64,000 bases of DNA from Paraburkholderia edwinii (GCF_019428685.1 NZ_CP080096.1:682001-746000), one strand, 5' to 3'. Shown: positions 44,931 through 54,196, numbered from the stretch's first letter. Program-made: numbers and translations. Notes: generated by a model from the sequence alone, not told the origin.

Positions 44931-45827
44931 TCAGTGTGCACCCTCGCTGCCCGTGTGTGCGATCAGCAATTCCCCGCGTCCGTCCACGGCGAGGTCGCCC
45001 GACAGGCGGCGCGGCAGCGTGCGCGAATCGAGCGTAAAAAACGGTGCGAGTGCGGCGTTTCCCGATGCGGCGCCTGTTGCCGCAAACGGTTCGCGTAACG
45101 CAGCCAGTGCGCGCACGAACAGCTGCCAGAACACATCGAAGCCGCGGCCGCCTTCGGTGAACGTGGGCGGTACATGCTCGGGCTCGCGTAGCAGCAACAG
45201 CGTGCCGCGCCGCATTCCGTACGCATGGTGAGCACCGATACGTCCTGCTACGCAAATTGTTCCGGCAACTAGACGTGAGGCGGCAAAATCTCCCGCGTCG
45301 CCGCCGACCAGAACAAAGCCGCGCCGCATTCTGTCGCCGAGGCGTGCGCCCGCATGGCCGGCTATGGCGAGCGTGCCGCCTGTCATGCCTTCGATGTCGC
45401 CAGGCAACGCGCCGGCAGCAAAATCGCCGGTGTTGCCGGCCACCGTCAGTTGGCCGCCGCGCATCTCGCAGCCGGTAAACACGCCCGCGTTGCCGCCTAT
45501 CTGCAATGCGCCGCCGGTCATGCGGAAGCCTGCGTAGTCACCTGTGGCGCCTGTCGCACGCAGGCGACCTTCGGCAAGATGCGCGCCGACGCGGTCTAGC
45601 CACGGCGCATCGCCTTCGATAACCAACGCAGGCTGATCGTCTTCAACACTGTCGCTGCGCGACACGTCGAACAGGTCGCCGGCCGCGCATGTCACGTTGC
45701 CTGCGTGCAGCACGGTGCGCGCCACCTCGTCGGACGATTGAGTTGCGAGCGCGACCGGCAATAACGCCGAACCGTCGACGCGAAAACCGGGCGCGGCTTT
45801 CACGCGCAGCGTCGTCGTCGTGCTCAT
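44931..45827 (-). CDS. fhcC: Formyltransferase/hydrolase complex subunit C
   Basis: 298 residues. The centre consists of GXXGXXXG repeats of the glutamate-synthase C-terminal (GXGXG) type: GDYAGFRMTGGALQIGGNAG, EGMTGGTLAIAGHAGA and RRGFVLVGGDAGD. This is the right-handed beta-helix of FhcC/FmdC. ATG 45827 overlaps the fhcD stop; an upstream extension to 46013 is arginine-rich antisense-like sequence and is rejected. In methylotrophs the FhcABCD complex converts formyl-H4MPT to formate via formylmethylofuran. The subunit order fhcB-A-D-C here differs from the order CDAB known in other methylotrophs. Confidence 0.93.
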   Translation of the reverse strand: MSTTTTLRVKAAPGFRVDGSALLPVALATQSSDEVARTVLHAGNVTCAAGDLFDVSRSDSVEDDQPALVIEGDAPWLDRVGAHLAEGRLRATGATGDYAGFRMTGGALQIGGNAGVFTGCEMRGGQLTVAGNTGDFAAGALPGDIEGMTGGTLAIAGHAGARLGDRMRRGFVLVGGDAGDFAASRLVAGTICVAGRIGAHHAYGMRRGTLLLLREPEHVPPTFTEGGRGFDVFWQLFVRALAALREPFAATGAASGNAALAPFFTLDSRTLPRRLSGDLAVDGRGELLIAHTGSEGAH

Positions 45828-46753
45828 GGCTTGCTCCCGATCGACGCCGCGAGCTCGCGCAAATGGAAGTGATACGGCCCGAGCTTGCCGCCGTAATTCC
45901 CCGCTGAAATGCGCAGTACGCCGCCCGCGTTCGAGGCGGCCGCCATCCCCGCCGTCATCGCTGCGCCGACGTCGGCGTCGGTCAGCCCGTCGATCACGAT
46001 TTCGAGCACGCATCCCACTTCGGCCGTGAGCTCGGTGCGCTTCGCCACGCCGATCAGCGTCGGGCAGAACGGATCGTTGGTGGACGCCACCGCGCCCGCA
46101 TATTTCGACCCGATCTTCGAACCCGAACGCACGACGCCGCCCGGAAACGGCGTAATCACATTCGGCAATTGATGCATTGCGGCAACCGCGGCTTCGGCGG
46201 CGGCGAGCGCATGATCGGTATCGCGCGCGAGCAGCAGAAGGTTGCCGCCGCCGACCGCCTTGACCGTTACCGCCGATTCTTCAGCGACGAATTCGCCGTC
46301 CATCACGGGCACGCGCCAGTAGCGCGTGTCGCCGAGCATCTTCGCAATCTGCCAGCCGTCGCCGAAAAAGCGCAGCGCGCCGCCGAGCGGCGCGAGGTCG
46401 GACAGCGGCGCGCGGCTCGTTTGCGGATCGATGCCGCTATAGACGGCAGTGGTCGGGCATGTCAGCACGCATTGGCCGACGCGCCGCATGATTTGCTTCG
46501 CAAGTTCCTTCGACGACACCGCGAACATCAGCACGGCGATACCGGGCCGCCCGTCGGGCGTGTCGGCTGTGTCGATCTCACGCTCGATACCCGCTTCGCA
46601 ACCGCAATCGATTACCGACGTCGCAAAGCCCGACAGCGACTGCGCCGCCGCGCGTGCCCACGCGGGCGTATGCGCGGTGATGACGAGCCGCGTCGCCTTC
46701 ATCGGGAAGGCTTCCGCAAACGTGTCGTCGATCAGGGTGCCGTTGATCTGCAT
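45824..46753 (-). CDS. fhcD: Formylmethanofuran:H4MPT formyltransferase subunit D
   Basis: 309 residues, starting MQINGTLIDDTFAEAFPMKATR, the typical Ftr N-terminus. Further Ftr segments are LTCPTTAVYSGID, RFFGDGWQIAKML, PVMDGEFVAEES and FPGGVVRSGSKIGSKY. It moves the formyl group between H4MPT and the methylofuran cofactor. The frame is open to 46888 inside fhcA, but 46753 gives the known N-terminus. It starts 20 bp after fhcA ends and overlaps fhcC by 4 bp. Confidence 0.95.
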   Translation of the reverse strand: MQINGTLIDDTFAEAFPMKATRLVITAHTPAWARAAAQSLSGFATSVIDCGCEAGIEREIDTADTPDGRPGIAVLMFAVSSKELAKQIMRRVGQCVLTCPTTAVYSGIDPQTSRAPLSDLAPLGGALRFFGDGWQIAKMLGDTRYWRVPVMDGEFVAEESAVTVKAVGGGNLLLLARDTDHALAAAEAAVAAMHQLPNVITPFPGGVVRSGSKIGSKYAGAVASTNDPFCPTLIGVAKRTELTAEVGCVLEIVIDGLTDADVGAAMTAGMAAASNAGGVLRISAGNYGGKLGPYHFHLRELAASIGSKP

Positions 46754-46773
46754 CGTTCGCTCGCTTGTTTTTG

Positions 46774-48537
46774 CTAAGACCGTTTGGCCGGCGATAACGA
46801 CGCCGGTGGCGAGCCCGATGGCGCGGCCGCGCGCGCGGCGCCATGCGTAAAACATTCGACGGGCAGCAGGCGGCCACCGCGGCAGCACGCGCAGATTTCG
46901 TCGTCGCTGATCGTCGCGTTTCTGAAGCCGCCGACGAGGTTCGCTTCGCTGAATTCGCGCACGGTCTGCGCGATGCCGCGATCGAATTCAGGCGAGACAT
47001 AGTGAATGCCGCCGGTCGGCGTCGAAACGAGATTGCCGTCGCGCGCGACGAGTTCGCCGTCCTTGAACACATAGGCGGGCGAGGTGAACATGCGCTCGCG
47101 ATCGGCATCGTCGCGATAGACGGCGATATCGGCGGCAGCGCCGGCGCCGAGCTGCCCGCGGTCGGCAAGGCCGAGCAGCCGTGCCGGACCCGCGCGCGTG
47201 ATGATGGCGATCTCGTACAGCGAGAACTCACGCTTCAATTCCGCAAGCACGCTCGCGACTTTCGCCTCCGGATGCAGTTTCTCGAGCTGCGCATCGCGAA
47301 ACGGCTTGTCCATCAACAGCCGGATGAGGTGCGGATAGCTCGTGAACGGCGCGCCGTTCGGATGGTCGGTGGTCATCGAGACGCGCCACGGGTCGTCGAC
47401 GAGCAGGAAGATCTCCAGCCCGATGATCCATTGCAGCGCATTCACATAGCTTTGCTCGCGGTAACGGAACGGCACGATGCCGCAGCCCGCATCGCATTCG
47501 ATGTCGCCCAGAATCCATTTGCGCGGGTTCGCGAGCGGCGCGTTTTTGAACTGCATCATCGTGTCGCCGGACGCGGTGACGGTCTGGCCGAAAATGATCT
47601 GGCCGACGTCGATCGAGACATTGGGCCGTGCATTCACCGCTTCCGCAATCGCGCGCGCGCCCGACGAAAATTTGCGCGGACCTTCGGTGCCGTAACTGTG
47701 AAACTGGATATGCGTCAGATGAATCGGCAGGCCGTCGGCAGCGTCCATGGTCGCGATCGTGGAGGCGATATTGCCGGGCACGCCGAGATTGCTCGAATGC
47801 ACATGCAGCGGATGCGGGACGCGTAGCTCGGTGAGCGCGCGCGTCAGCGTCCGCAGAATGTCGCGCGGCGTGATGCCGTAATGCGCGTGCGCTTCGTCGA
47901 CGTCGAGCGCGCGCTGGTTGAACTTGAACGCCGAAATGCCGCCCGGGTTCACGACCTTCACGCCGAGCGCGCGGCTCGCATGCATGGTCCAGCCGACATA
48001 GTCGCGCAAGCGTTCGAAGTCCTGATGCGCGGCGAGCATCTGCATAAACAGTTCGTCGTTGCCGAGCATCACGTACGCGCCGTGATCGATGATCGGCGTG
48101 TCGCCCATCTCGAGATGCGCATGGCGCGCGTTCGACGCGATCATGGCCGGCTCGAACGCAGCCGTATAGCCCATTTCCGCGTAACGGTAGCCGGTGGCGA
48201 GCGTGCCCGGCGCGCAGACGCCGCACGACGGCATGCGCAGATAGCGCCCGTTGGCGTCGCGCACCGATTCATAGGCGGCGTCGCGCGGTCGGTCTTCGCG
48301 ATGGTCTTCGGGCAATAGCAGGCGCGAGAGATTCGTTTTGCCGCCGCCGATATGCGAATGCAGGTCGATGCCGCCGGCCATCACGACCATGCCGTGCGCG
48401 TCGTAGTCGTGGTCCACGGCGGCGCCGGCGGGCGCGTCGATGATGCGGCCGTCGCGGAAGTACAGGTCACGGCGCTCGCCGTTCACGCCGTTGGCCGGGT
48501 CGTAGAGGATGCCGCCTGTTAAACGCGTGAGGCTCAT
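46774..48537 (-). CDS. fhcA: Formyltransferase/hydrolase complex subunit A
   Basis: 587 residues of the amidohydrolase fold. His60 and His62 in GIDLHSHIGGGKTNLSR are the first metal ligands. DTPIIDHGAYVMLGNDEL, HVHSSNLGVPGN, THIQFHSYGTEGP and MTTDHPNGAPF supply further His and Asp ligands, and SAFKFNQR lies where the carbamylated lysine region is expected. FhcA hydrolyses formylmethylofuran to formate. The C-terminus is extended by an Ala/Pro/Ser-rich tail after CACCRGGRLLPVEC. The start overlaps fhcB by 4 bp. Confidence 0.95.
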   Translation of the reverse strand: MSLTRLTGGILYDPANGVNGERRDLYFRDGRIIDAPAGAAVDHDYDAHGMVVMAGGIDLHSHIGGGKTNLSRLLLPEDHREDRPRDAAYESVRDANGRYLRMPSCGVCAPGTLATGYRYAEMGYTAAFEPAMIASNARHAHLEMGDTPIIDHGAYVMLGNDELFMQMLAAHQDFERLRDYVGWTMHASRALGVKVVNPGGISAFKFNQRALDVDEAHAHYGITPRDILRTLTRALTELRVPHPLHVHSSNLGVPGNIASTIATMDAADGLPIHLTHIQFHSYGTEGPRKFSSGARAIAEAVNARPNVSIDVGQIIFGQTVTASGDTMMQFKNAPLANPRKWILGDIECDAGCGIVPFRYREQSYVNALQWIIGLEIFLLVDDPWRVSMTTDHPNGAPFTSYPHLIRLLMDKPFRDAQLEKLHPEAKVASVLAELKREFSLYEIAIITRAGPARLLGLADRGQLGAGAAADIAVYRDDADRERMFTSPAYVFKDGELVARDGNLVSTPTGGIHYVSPEFDRGIAQTVREFSEANLVGGFRNATISDDEICACCRGGRLLPVECFTHGAARAAAPSGSPPASLSPAKRS

Positions 48538-50087
48538 GATTGGCCCCTCGCGCTTGCGATGCGCTCGGCGAGATCAGCCGCGATGGCGGCGACAGTGCGT
48601 AGATTTGCGCCTTGCCGCGCTGCGTGCAATGGCGTGACCACAGACGTGTCGAGCCGGAACAGATGGCCGTCGCTATCAATGCCCGGTGTCGCGACCGGAA
48701 TAAACACGGTCGGTGCGCGGCGCGGTGCGATTGACGCTGCCTGCGCGAAGGTGTTCGCCAAAGCCGGTGGTCCGAGTGCGATCGCCGGCACTTGCGGATC
48801 GAGCGCGGCAGGCAGCGGATGCGGTGCGAAGCTCGTGACCCAAAGCAAGACGTCGACTTCGCGCGCGTCGAGCAGGCGTTCGGTTCGATAGCGATAGGGG
48901 TCGTGTTCGAGCGGCGGCGTGCCTTCGGGCCGATCGGGGCGCGATACGCGTGTGCGAAGCGGAAAGCCCGAAAGCCACGTGACCGTCTGATTCGCGGTTA
49001 GCGTGCCGTCCGCGCCGCCGAGCGTCAGTGCGCCTGCACGGCTCGTTCGGTTGATCGCTTTGACGATGCGGTGCAGCGCTTCGATCAGCAATGCGGCGTG
49101 CGGCTGCGGCAGGGCCGCGGGCTCGTAGATAAACGCGGTGTAGCTCGCGGACGCGATGCGTTCGCTTAGGGCGGCGAGTTGTGCCGCAATCTGTGCGATC
49201 GATGAGGTCTTAGCGGCTTGCGAGGCCTGCGACGCTTGCGCTTGAGTTCGCGCTTGGGCTTGCGTTTGCGCAGGGACCATTTCAAAGACACTCGCGTGGC
49301 GGCCTTCCGCGATTGCGGACCATATCGCAAGCAGATCATGCGGTGTGGCGTCGGCAAGGATCGATTCGCAGGTCACTTGCGCGGCGTGGGTCGCCGCTGG
49401 ATCGACGTCGCAGCCGACGAAGCAGATCGTGCGCGGCCTGACGTGACTGCCCGTGTCGGCCAACGCGCGCTCATAAAAACGCGGATGACGTTGCGAAGGC
49501 GAACAACCGAACACGATCAGCAGATCGGCACGCGAGCGCACTTCGGACAAGGTCGTAAAGAACGCGCCGCGGTCTTGCAGTGCGAGCGTCGCCGCGCTCA
49601 ATGCATCGCCGTGCAGCGTGTCGAGCATCGCGCCGCACGCGGCGGCAAGCGTATAGAGCGCGCGCGCGCCCGCTACGTCGGTCGCACATGCGCCGAATAG
49701 CGGCCGCTGTGCGCGCGCAAGGATATCGGCTGTTTGCGCGAGTGCATCCTCAAGTGCGACGGGCTGGCCGTCGATTGACGGCGCGCTGCTGCGATCGGCG
49801 GCGCCGTAGTGCTTGAGCGCGTCGGCAAGACGCGGGCAATCGGTGGCGGGCGCGGCAAGCGTCGCGTCGTCGCTGACGCGGGCTTCGATGTCGTCGCACA
49901 GCAGCGGGCAGAAGGGGCAGGTCCAGTCGCGCGTGACCGATTCGGCAGACGCGGCGGTAGATGCAGACGCAGCCGTAGACGCAGCAGATGCCGCGGATGC
50001 CGGCCGCGCAGCAGGCGCGGCCGACTGACCGGCAGTCGGCGCGGGGGAGGTTGGATCGTGCATGACGCGCGATACAGCAAGCTCCAT
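48534..50087 (-). CDS. fhcB: Formyltransferase/hydrolase complex subunit B
   Basis: 517 residues, related to FmdB/FwdB of molybdopterin-dependent formylmethanofuran dehydrogenases. The N-terminal CPFCPLLCDDIEA cysteine region is followed by LIVFGCSPSQRHPRFYER and RTICFVGCDVD. In bacteria FhcB is reported to have lost the redox role and to serve as scaffold. A 35-residue Ala/Ser low-complexity segment precedes the first domain. ATG 50087 is used; ATG 50063 in frame is an alternative, and neither has a clear ribosome site. It follows a 226-bp gap that could hold a promoter. Confidence 0.92.
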   Translation of the reverse strand: MELAVSRVMHDPTSPAPTAGQSAAPAARPASAASAASTAASASTAASAESVTRDWTCPFCPLLCDDIEARVSDDATLAAPATDCPRLADALKHYGAADRSSAPSIDGQPVALEDALAQTADILARAQRPLFGACATDVAGARALYTLAAACGAMLDTLHGDALSAATLALQDRGAFFTTLSEVRSRADLLIVFGCSPSQRHPRFYERALADTGSHVRPRTICFVGCDVDPAATHAAQVTCESILADATPHDLLAIWSAIAEGRHASVFEMVPAQTQAQARTQAQASQASQAAKTSSIAQIAAQLAALSERIASASYTAFIYEPAALPQPHAALLIEALHRIVKAINRTSRAGALTLGGADGTLTANQTVTWLSGFPLRTRVSRPDRPEGTPPLEHDPYRYRTERLLDAREVDVLLWVTSFAPHPLPAALDPQVPAIALGPPALANTFAQAASIAPRRAPTVFIPVATPGIDSDGHLFRLDTSVVTPLHAARQGANLRTVAAIAADLAERIASARGQS

Positions 50088-50130
50088 GCCGATCGCGTGC
50101 CGCGATGCGTGCGGTAAAGCCCCTGCGAGA

Positions 50131-50178
50131 GGCCAACGACACGGTCAACGGAAAGGTCAACGAGAAGGTCAACGACAA
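50131..50178 (+). repeat. Four tandem 12-bp imperfect repeats before fhcB
   Basis: GGCCAACGACAC, GGTCAACGGAAA, GGTCAACGAGAA and GGTCAACGACAA lie head to tail in the 226-bp gap between the HisA-like gene and fhcB. The conserved core is GGTCAACG (CGTTGACC on the minus strand). They could be a regulator-binding array for the fhc operon or a simple minisatellite. No gene is seen in this gap. Confidence 0.6.
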
Positions 50179-50313
50179 GTCAGCGCACGCAGCACAGTAT
50201 GTGCGTCGCGCTGGAACACAGTGTCACCCGCGCGAGCCGCGCCGCGCCTTCCTTGCGATTGGATTGCGGTCTATGCGCGTACAACCGCTTGGCATGGATA
50301 TTGTGTTTGCGAT

Positions 50314-51093
50314 TCACCTGACAGCGTGCGGCGGCGCCGCGAGCATGCCGTCGTGCAGCGCCGAGCCGACGAGCCACGCCTGTGCGCCGCTTTGCGCGGC
50401 GGCATCGAGATCGCGGCGATCGCGAATGCCGCCCGCACCGATCAGCGTGTGTTCGTGGCCCGCGCGCTCGCGCAGTGCGTTGAACGTGTCGAGGTCGGGG
50501 CCTTCGTAGGCGCCGACGCGATCGAGCGTCATGACGATCACGCGCGAGGGCCATAAGGCGGGCGTGTCGTGCAGTGCGACGGTGGACGTGACGCCCGCTG
50601 GGTGAAGCGGGCGCCCCGCGCGGCGGTCGAGCGACAGGATCGGCTCGTAGCCGGCCCGTTCGGCGTCGCGCAGCGCGTCAGGGGTGCGAAGCGTCTCCGA
50701 GCCGAACACGGGGACGATCGCGCCGGGCGCGCTGCCGCGCGGTGCGCCGATGCGCATGAGGTGGGCGTGCATCGAGGCGTAGTCGGCGAAGCCGGCGTCG
50801 AGCCAGATCCGGACGCGGCCGGCGGTTGAAGCCGTTGCGCCTGGCGGATGGAGATTGAGGCCTTCGCACAGCGCGGCAAGCGTCGACGTATCGGCGCGCT
50901 GCGCGACGATCGCGCCGAGGTCGGCGACGTAGAGCGTGTCGGCGCCGCTCGCGGCGAGCAGGGCACGCGCGACAGCAAGTGGTTCGCTCGTCGCGCAAAG
51001 GGATGACTGGACAGGGCGGTAGTTCGCGCGGTCGCCGCGCACCGCGCGCACCGCGTGTCCGTCGAGCAGATCGAGAACCGGTATTACCCGCAT
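50314..51093 (-). CDS. HisA/HisF-related TIM-barrel protein of the H4MPT/methylofuran cluster
   Basis: 259 residues. It opens with MRVIPVLDLLDGHAVRAVRGDRANYRPVQ, as in HisA, and keeps the C-terminal phosphate loop IGAGGIRDRRDLDAAAQSGAQAWLVGSALHDG. It belongs to the hisA/hisF-related family found in methanogens and in bacteria with H4MPT genes; its exact step is not established. The start codon lies only 13 bp from the divergent TTG start of the ATP-grasp gene, so its promoter must overlap that gene. It is the first gene of a long minus-strand run that continues through fhcBADC and pqqBCDE. Confidence 0.85.
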   Translation of the reverse strand: MRVIPVLDLLDGHAVRAVRGDRANYRPVQSSLCATSEPLAVARALLAASGADTLYVADLGAIVAQRADTSTLAALCEGLNLHPPGATASTAGRVRIWLDAGFADYASMHAHLMRIGAPRGSAPGAIVPVFGSETLRTPDALRDAERAGYEPILSLDRRAGRPLHPAGVTSTVALHDTPALWPSRVIVMTLDRVGAYEGPDLDTFNALRERAGHEHTLIGAGGIRDRRDLDAAAQSGAQAWLVGSALHDGMLAAPPHAVR

Positions 51094-51106
51094 CGGAGAG
51101 TGTCCC

Positions 51107-52207
51107 TTGATCAGGCTGTTTGTCTACGAGTATCTCACCGGCGGCGGCATCGACCCCGAGCTTGCGGGCGAAAGCGGCCTCGCCGATTTGAGCGCGCTGA
51201 TCGTCGAAGGCCGCGCGATGCGCGATGCGATCGTGCACGATGCGCGCGCGCTCGACAACGTCGAAGTGAGTTTCGCGAGTTCGCGCTTCGAGGCGGCCGC
51301 GGCGTCGCGCAGCCCGCTGCCGCATTACTGCGCGGCGCCCGGCGAACCGATGATGGATTTTGTCGCGCGAGCTGCGCGTGCCCACGATTATGCGTGGATT
51401 GTGGCGCCGGAATGCGACGGGTTGATGCTGAAGCTCGCCGAAGCGGTGGGGGCGAGCCGCTGGCTTGGCTGCACCGCGGAGGCCATCAGTATCGCGTCCA
51501 GCAAGCGTGCGACGGCGGCTTTGCTCGCGGCGAACGGGATTGCGTCGACGCCGGCGCTCGACCCGGGCGCGCTCGATGTCGATGCCGCCGCTTCGACGGC
51601 GCCTGCTGGTGCGAGCGGCGCCGCGACCTCATGGGTCGTCAAACCCGATGACGGCGCGGGCGGTCTCGATACCTATCGCTACGACGACCTCGCGGAAGCA
51701 TGCGACGCATACTGCGCACGCGTCGCCAATGGGCATCGGCCGGTCTTGCAGGAATGGGTGGACGGTGAAGCGTTGAGCCTGTCGCTGATCTGCGGCGCGA
51801 ACGGTGCGCGGCTGATCAGCATCAACCGGCAACGGATCGGCGTGGCCGATGCGGCGTCGGCCGGCCATGCGGGGCGCGTCGTTGAGTTCGACGGCGTCGA
51901 TATCGATCAGATCGATCGGCGCAGTCCCGAAGGCCAGGTGCTCGAAACCCTTGCGCACAGAACAGCGGCGTTGGTGCCGGGGCTGCGCGGGTTTGTCGGG
52001 ATCGATGTCGTGTGGCATCCGGGCCGCGGGCCGATCGTTATTGAAGTGAATCCGCGCGTGACGATGGCATACGTCGGCTTGTCCGCGCGGCTCGGACGCA
52101 ATCTCGCGGCCGACGTGTTTGCGGCGCATGGCGTGCGCACGGGTTCTGCGCTGCAATCGCAGCACGGCGCGGCCGCGCCGCTTTTCGTCGGCAGGACCGC
52201 ACCATGA
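51107..52207 (+). CDS. ATP-grasp ligase of the methylofuran/H4MPT cluster (MfnD-like)
   Basis: 366 residues starting from TTG 51107, with GGAGAG at 51095-51100; the N-terminus MIRLFVYEYLTGGGI is typical of the family. The ATP-grasp elements SWVVKPDDGAGGLDT, LQEWVDGEALSLSLI and IVIEVNPRVTMAYVG with metal-binding Glu and Asn are visible. In methanogens the ATP-grasp MfnD joins tyramine to glutamate for the methanofuran tail, and the bacterial protein very likely makes the matching bond in methylofuran. It overlaps the next gene by 4 bp. Confidence 0.82.
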   Translation: MIRLFVYEYLTGGGIDPELAGESGLADLSALIVEGRAMRDAIVHDARALDNVEVSFASSRFEAAAASRSPLPHYCAAPGEPMMDFVARAARAHDYAWIVAPECDGLMLKLAEAVGASRWLGCTAEAISIASSKRATAALLAANGIASTPALDPGALDVDAAASTAPAGASGAATSWVVKPDDGAGGLDTYRYDDLAEACDAYCARVANGHRPVLQEWVDGEALSLSLICGANGARLISINRQRIGVADAASAGHAGRVVEFDGVDIDQIDRRSPEGQVLETLAHRTAALVPGLRGFVGIDVVWHPGRGPIVIEVNPRVTMAYVGLSARLGRNLAADVFAAHGVRTGSALQSQHGAAAPLFVGRTAP

Positions 52208-53442
52208 GCGGCCGGCGCGATGGCGATGGCAATGGCATGGCGGATATGCCGCATGCCGTATTCGGCTGGGATGTCGGCGGCGCGCATGTGAAGGTATCGG
52301 TTGTCGATGCCGCGGGGACGCTTGTCGATGTCGCGCAGTGGGCGTGTCCGCTGTGGCAGGGGCTTGTGCATCTCGAGCGCGTGATCGACGACGTGTTCGC
52401 GCGTTGGCCGGCGTCTCGCGCGCCGCGCTCGCGCCACGCGGTAACGATGACCGGCGAAATGGTCGATCTGTTCTCGGACCGCGAGCATGGCGTGCTGGTG
52501 CTGGTGCAGACGCTTGCCGCGCGTCTGGGTGTAAACACGCGGTTTTTCGCGGGCGAACGCGGCTGGCTGCGGGCCGACGATGCGGTCGAACGGTGGCGTG
52601 CAGTTGCATCGGCGAACTGGCTCGCCACTTCACAGTGGGTCGCTACGCAAGTGCCGAACGCGCTGCTGATCGACATCGGCAGTACGACTACCGATATCGT
52701 ACCGATCGTTGATGCGCGCGTGGCGGCGCGCGGGTCGAACGATGCGACGCGGCTCGTCAGCGGCGAACTCGTTTACCAAGGTGTCGTGCGCACGCCGCTG
52801 TGCGGCATTGCGCATCGTGTTGCGTTTCGCGGCGAGACGACGCGCGTGATGAACGAATGGTTTGCGACGAGCGCCGATATCTACCGCCTGACCGGCGAGC
52901 TATGGCCGCCGCACGACCAGCATGCAAGCGCCGACAACGGCCCGAAAACTGTCGATGCGAGTTGCGCACGACTTGCGCGGATGATCGGCCGCGACGCAGC
53001 CGAGGCGAACGTCGACGAATGGCGTGCGTTTGCGCAGACATGGCGGCTCGAGCAGCTGCGTGCAATCGGCGAAGGTCTCGCGCAAGTGTGCGCGGCGCAT
53101 CCGGCGCTGGCGGATGCGCCGCTGGTCGGCGCAGGATGCGGGCGGTTTCTCGTGGTTGCGCTCGCGTGCGAAACGGCGCGCGCTTATGTGGATTTCAGCG
53201 AGCTTGCGGGTGGCCTGAAGTCTTCGAGCGCGGAAGCCAATGCGGACGCCGACGCCGACGTGGTCGTGGATGCTGAAGTCGAGCTGAGTGCCGACGCGCA
53301 TACGCCGTCGCACGAACCGAACGAATGGATTGCGACCTGCGCGCCAAGCGTCGCAGTTGCGTTATTGATGGCGATGGACGAGACACAGCGCGAGAGCGAT
53401 TCGAAGCACGCAGTTCGCGACGAATCGGCGCGTGCGGCGTAG
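52204..53442 (+). CDS. Hydantoinase/oxoprolinase-like protein of the H4MPT pathway (MfnF-like)
   Basis: 412 residues of the ASKHA ATPase fold. FGWDVGGAHVKVSVVDAAG near residue 20 is the first phosphate loop, and LLIDIGSTTTDIVPIVDARV near residue 155 the second. SGELVYQGVVRTPLCGIAHR follows, then GAGCGRFLVVALA near 300. MfnF in methanogens couples the furan unit to the tyramine-glutamate part. Bacterial homologues are annotated only as H4MPT-linked C1-transfer proteins. The C-terminal 90 residues include an acidic Ala/Asp stretch that is probably species-specific. The start overlaps the ATP-grasp stop. Confidence 0.83.
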   Translation: MSGRRDGDGNGMADMPHAVFGWDVGGAHVKVSVVDAAGTLVDVAQWACPLWQGLVHLERVIDDVFARWPASRAPRSRHAVTMTGEMVDLFSDREHGVLVLVQTLAARLGVNTRFFAGERGWLRADDAVERWRAVASANWLATSQWVATQVPNALLIDIGSTTTDIVPIVDARVAARGSNDATRLVSGELVYQGVVRTPLCGIAHRVAFRGETTRVMNEWFATSADIYRLTGELWPPHDQHASADNGPKTVDASCARLARMIGRDAAEANVDEWRAFAQTWRLEQLRAIGEGLAQVCAAHPALADAPLVGAGCGRFLVVALACETARAYVDFSELAGGLKSSSAEANADADADVVVDAEVELSADAHTPSHEPNEWIATCAPSVAVALLMAMDETQRESDSKHAVRDESARAA

Positions 53443-53550
53443 CGGATATAGGGGACAGTCGAACGACACAAGCGACACATGCCGTAACCATCCGGCCGCG
53501 GACGGCAAGCGCGGATGCCGGTGAAAGTCGGAACAGAGCGAGGGACAGAC

Positions 53551-54141
53551 ATGTGGGTGGTGAAAATCGGGGGCAGCCTGAGTCACGACCCGTCGCTGCG
53601 AGATTGGCTGACGCAGCTTTGGGAAGTCGGCGGAGGGCGCATCGTAATCGTGCCGGGTGGCGGCGATTTCGCGGATCGGGTTCGCGACTATCAGAAAGAG
53701 TGGCGGTTCGGCGATCTGGCGGCACACAACATGTGCCTGCTGGCGATGACGCAGTACGCGCTGCTGATGCAGGGCGTGCTGCCCGAACTCGTGCTCGCGA
53801 CGAACGAGGACATGATTCGCCGCGCGCTGCGCAACGGCAAGGTCGCGGTGTGGATGCCGATCGGCCTGCTCACGGCGACGCCGAATGCGATGTCGAACTG
53901 GGACACGACGTCGGATAGTCTCGCCGCGTGGCTGTCGACCTCATTGAACGCGGAGCGGTTGATGGTGGTGAAGTCGTGCGACGTCGATTCGGGGCGGTCG
54001 CTGGAAGTGCTGGCGTCGGAGGGCGTGCTCGATGCGCGGTTTGTCGATTACGTGAACGACGCGAATTATGTGGTCGAGCTGTTCAACAAAGGCGATGTGA
54101 GTCTGATGCGGGAGCGGTTGTTGAATTCGCCGGCGGCTTAA
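53551..54141 (+). CDS. Amino-acid-kinase-fold protein of the methylofuran pathway (MfnE-like)
   Basis: 196 residues. It starts MWVVKIGGSLSHDPSLRDWL at ATG 53551; an upstream in-frame ATG at 53515 lacks the fold's first strand at its start. IVIVPGGGDFADRVRDYQ is the nucleotide-phosphate loop and VVKSCDVDSG the later binding strand. MfnE phosphorylates the aminomethyl-furan phosphate to a diphosphate in methanofuran synthesis. It follows MfnF by 108 bp and ends at a hairpin shared with the convergent MfnB gene. Confidence 0.82.
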   Translation: MWVVKIGGSLSHDPSLRDWLTQLWEVGGGRIVIVPGGGDFADRVRDYQKEWRFGDLAAHNMCLLAMTQYALLMQGVLPELVLATNEDMIRRALRNGKVAVWMPIGLLTATPNAMSNWDTTSDSLAAWLSTSLNAERLMVVKSCDVDSGRSLEVLASEGVLDARFVDYVNDANYVVELFNKGDVSLMRERLLNSPAA

Positions 54142-54175
54142 GGTTTGATCTAAGGGTTTACCGCCAGCCGGTTAG

Positions 54176-54196
54176 CGGCGAGCGCGAAGCTCGCCG
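54176..54196 (+). terminator. Bidirectional hairpin between MfnE- and MfnB-like genes
   Basis: CGGCGAGC (54176-54183), loop GCGAA, GCTCGCCG (54189-54196), then GGTTTG. It lies in the 74-bp gap between convergent genes. Confidence 0.65.

Noticed and set aside
45828..46013. Arginine-rich N-terminal extension of FhcC
   Set aside because: It overlaps the fhcD coding sequence and reads as antisense-like basic sequence; the normal FhcC start at 45827 has an ATGA overlap.
50131..50178. CRISPR-like array
   Set aside because: Repeats are contiguous 12-mers without spacers and no cas gene is present anywhere in the window.
50062..50556. Plus-strand frame containing a Gly-Gln-Arg repeat
   Set aside because: The repeat is the translation of the 12-bp tandem DNA repeat, and the rest is antisense to the HisA-like gene.
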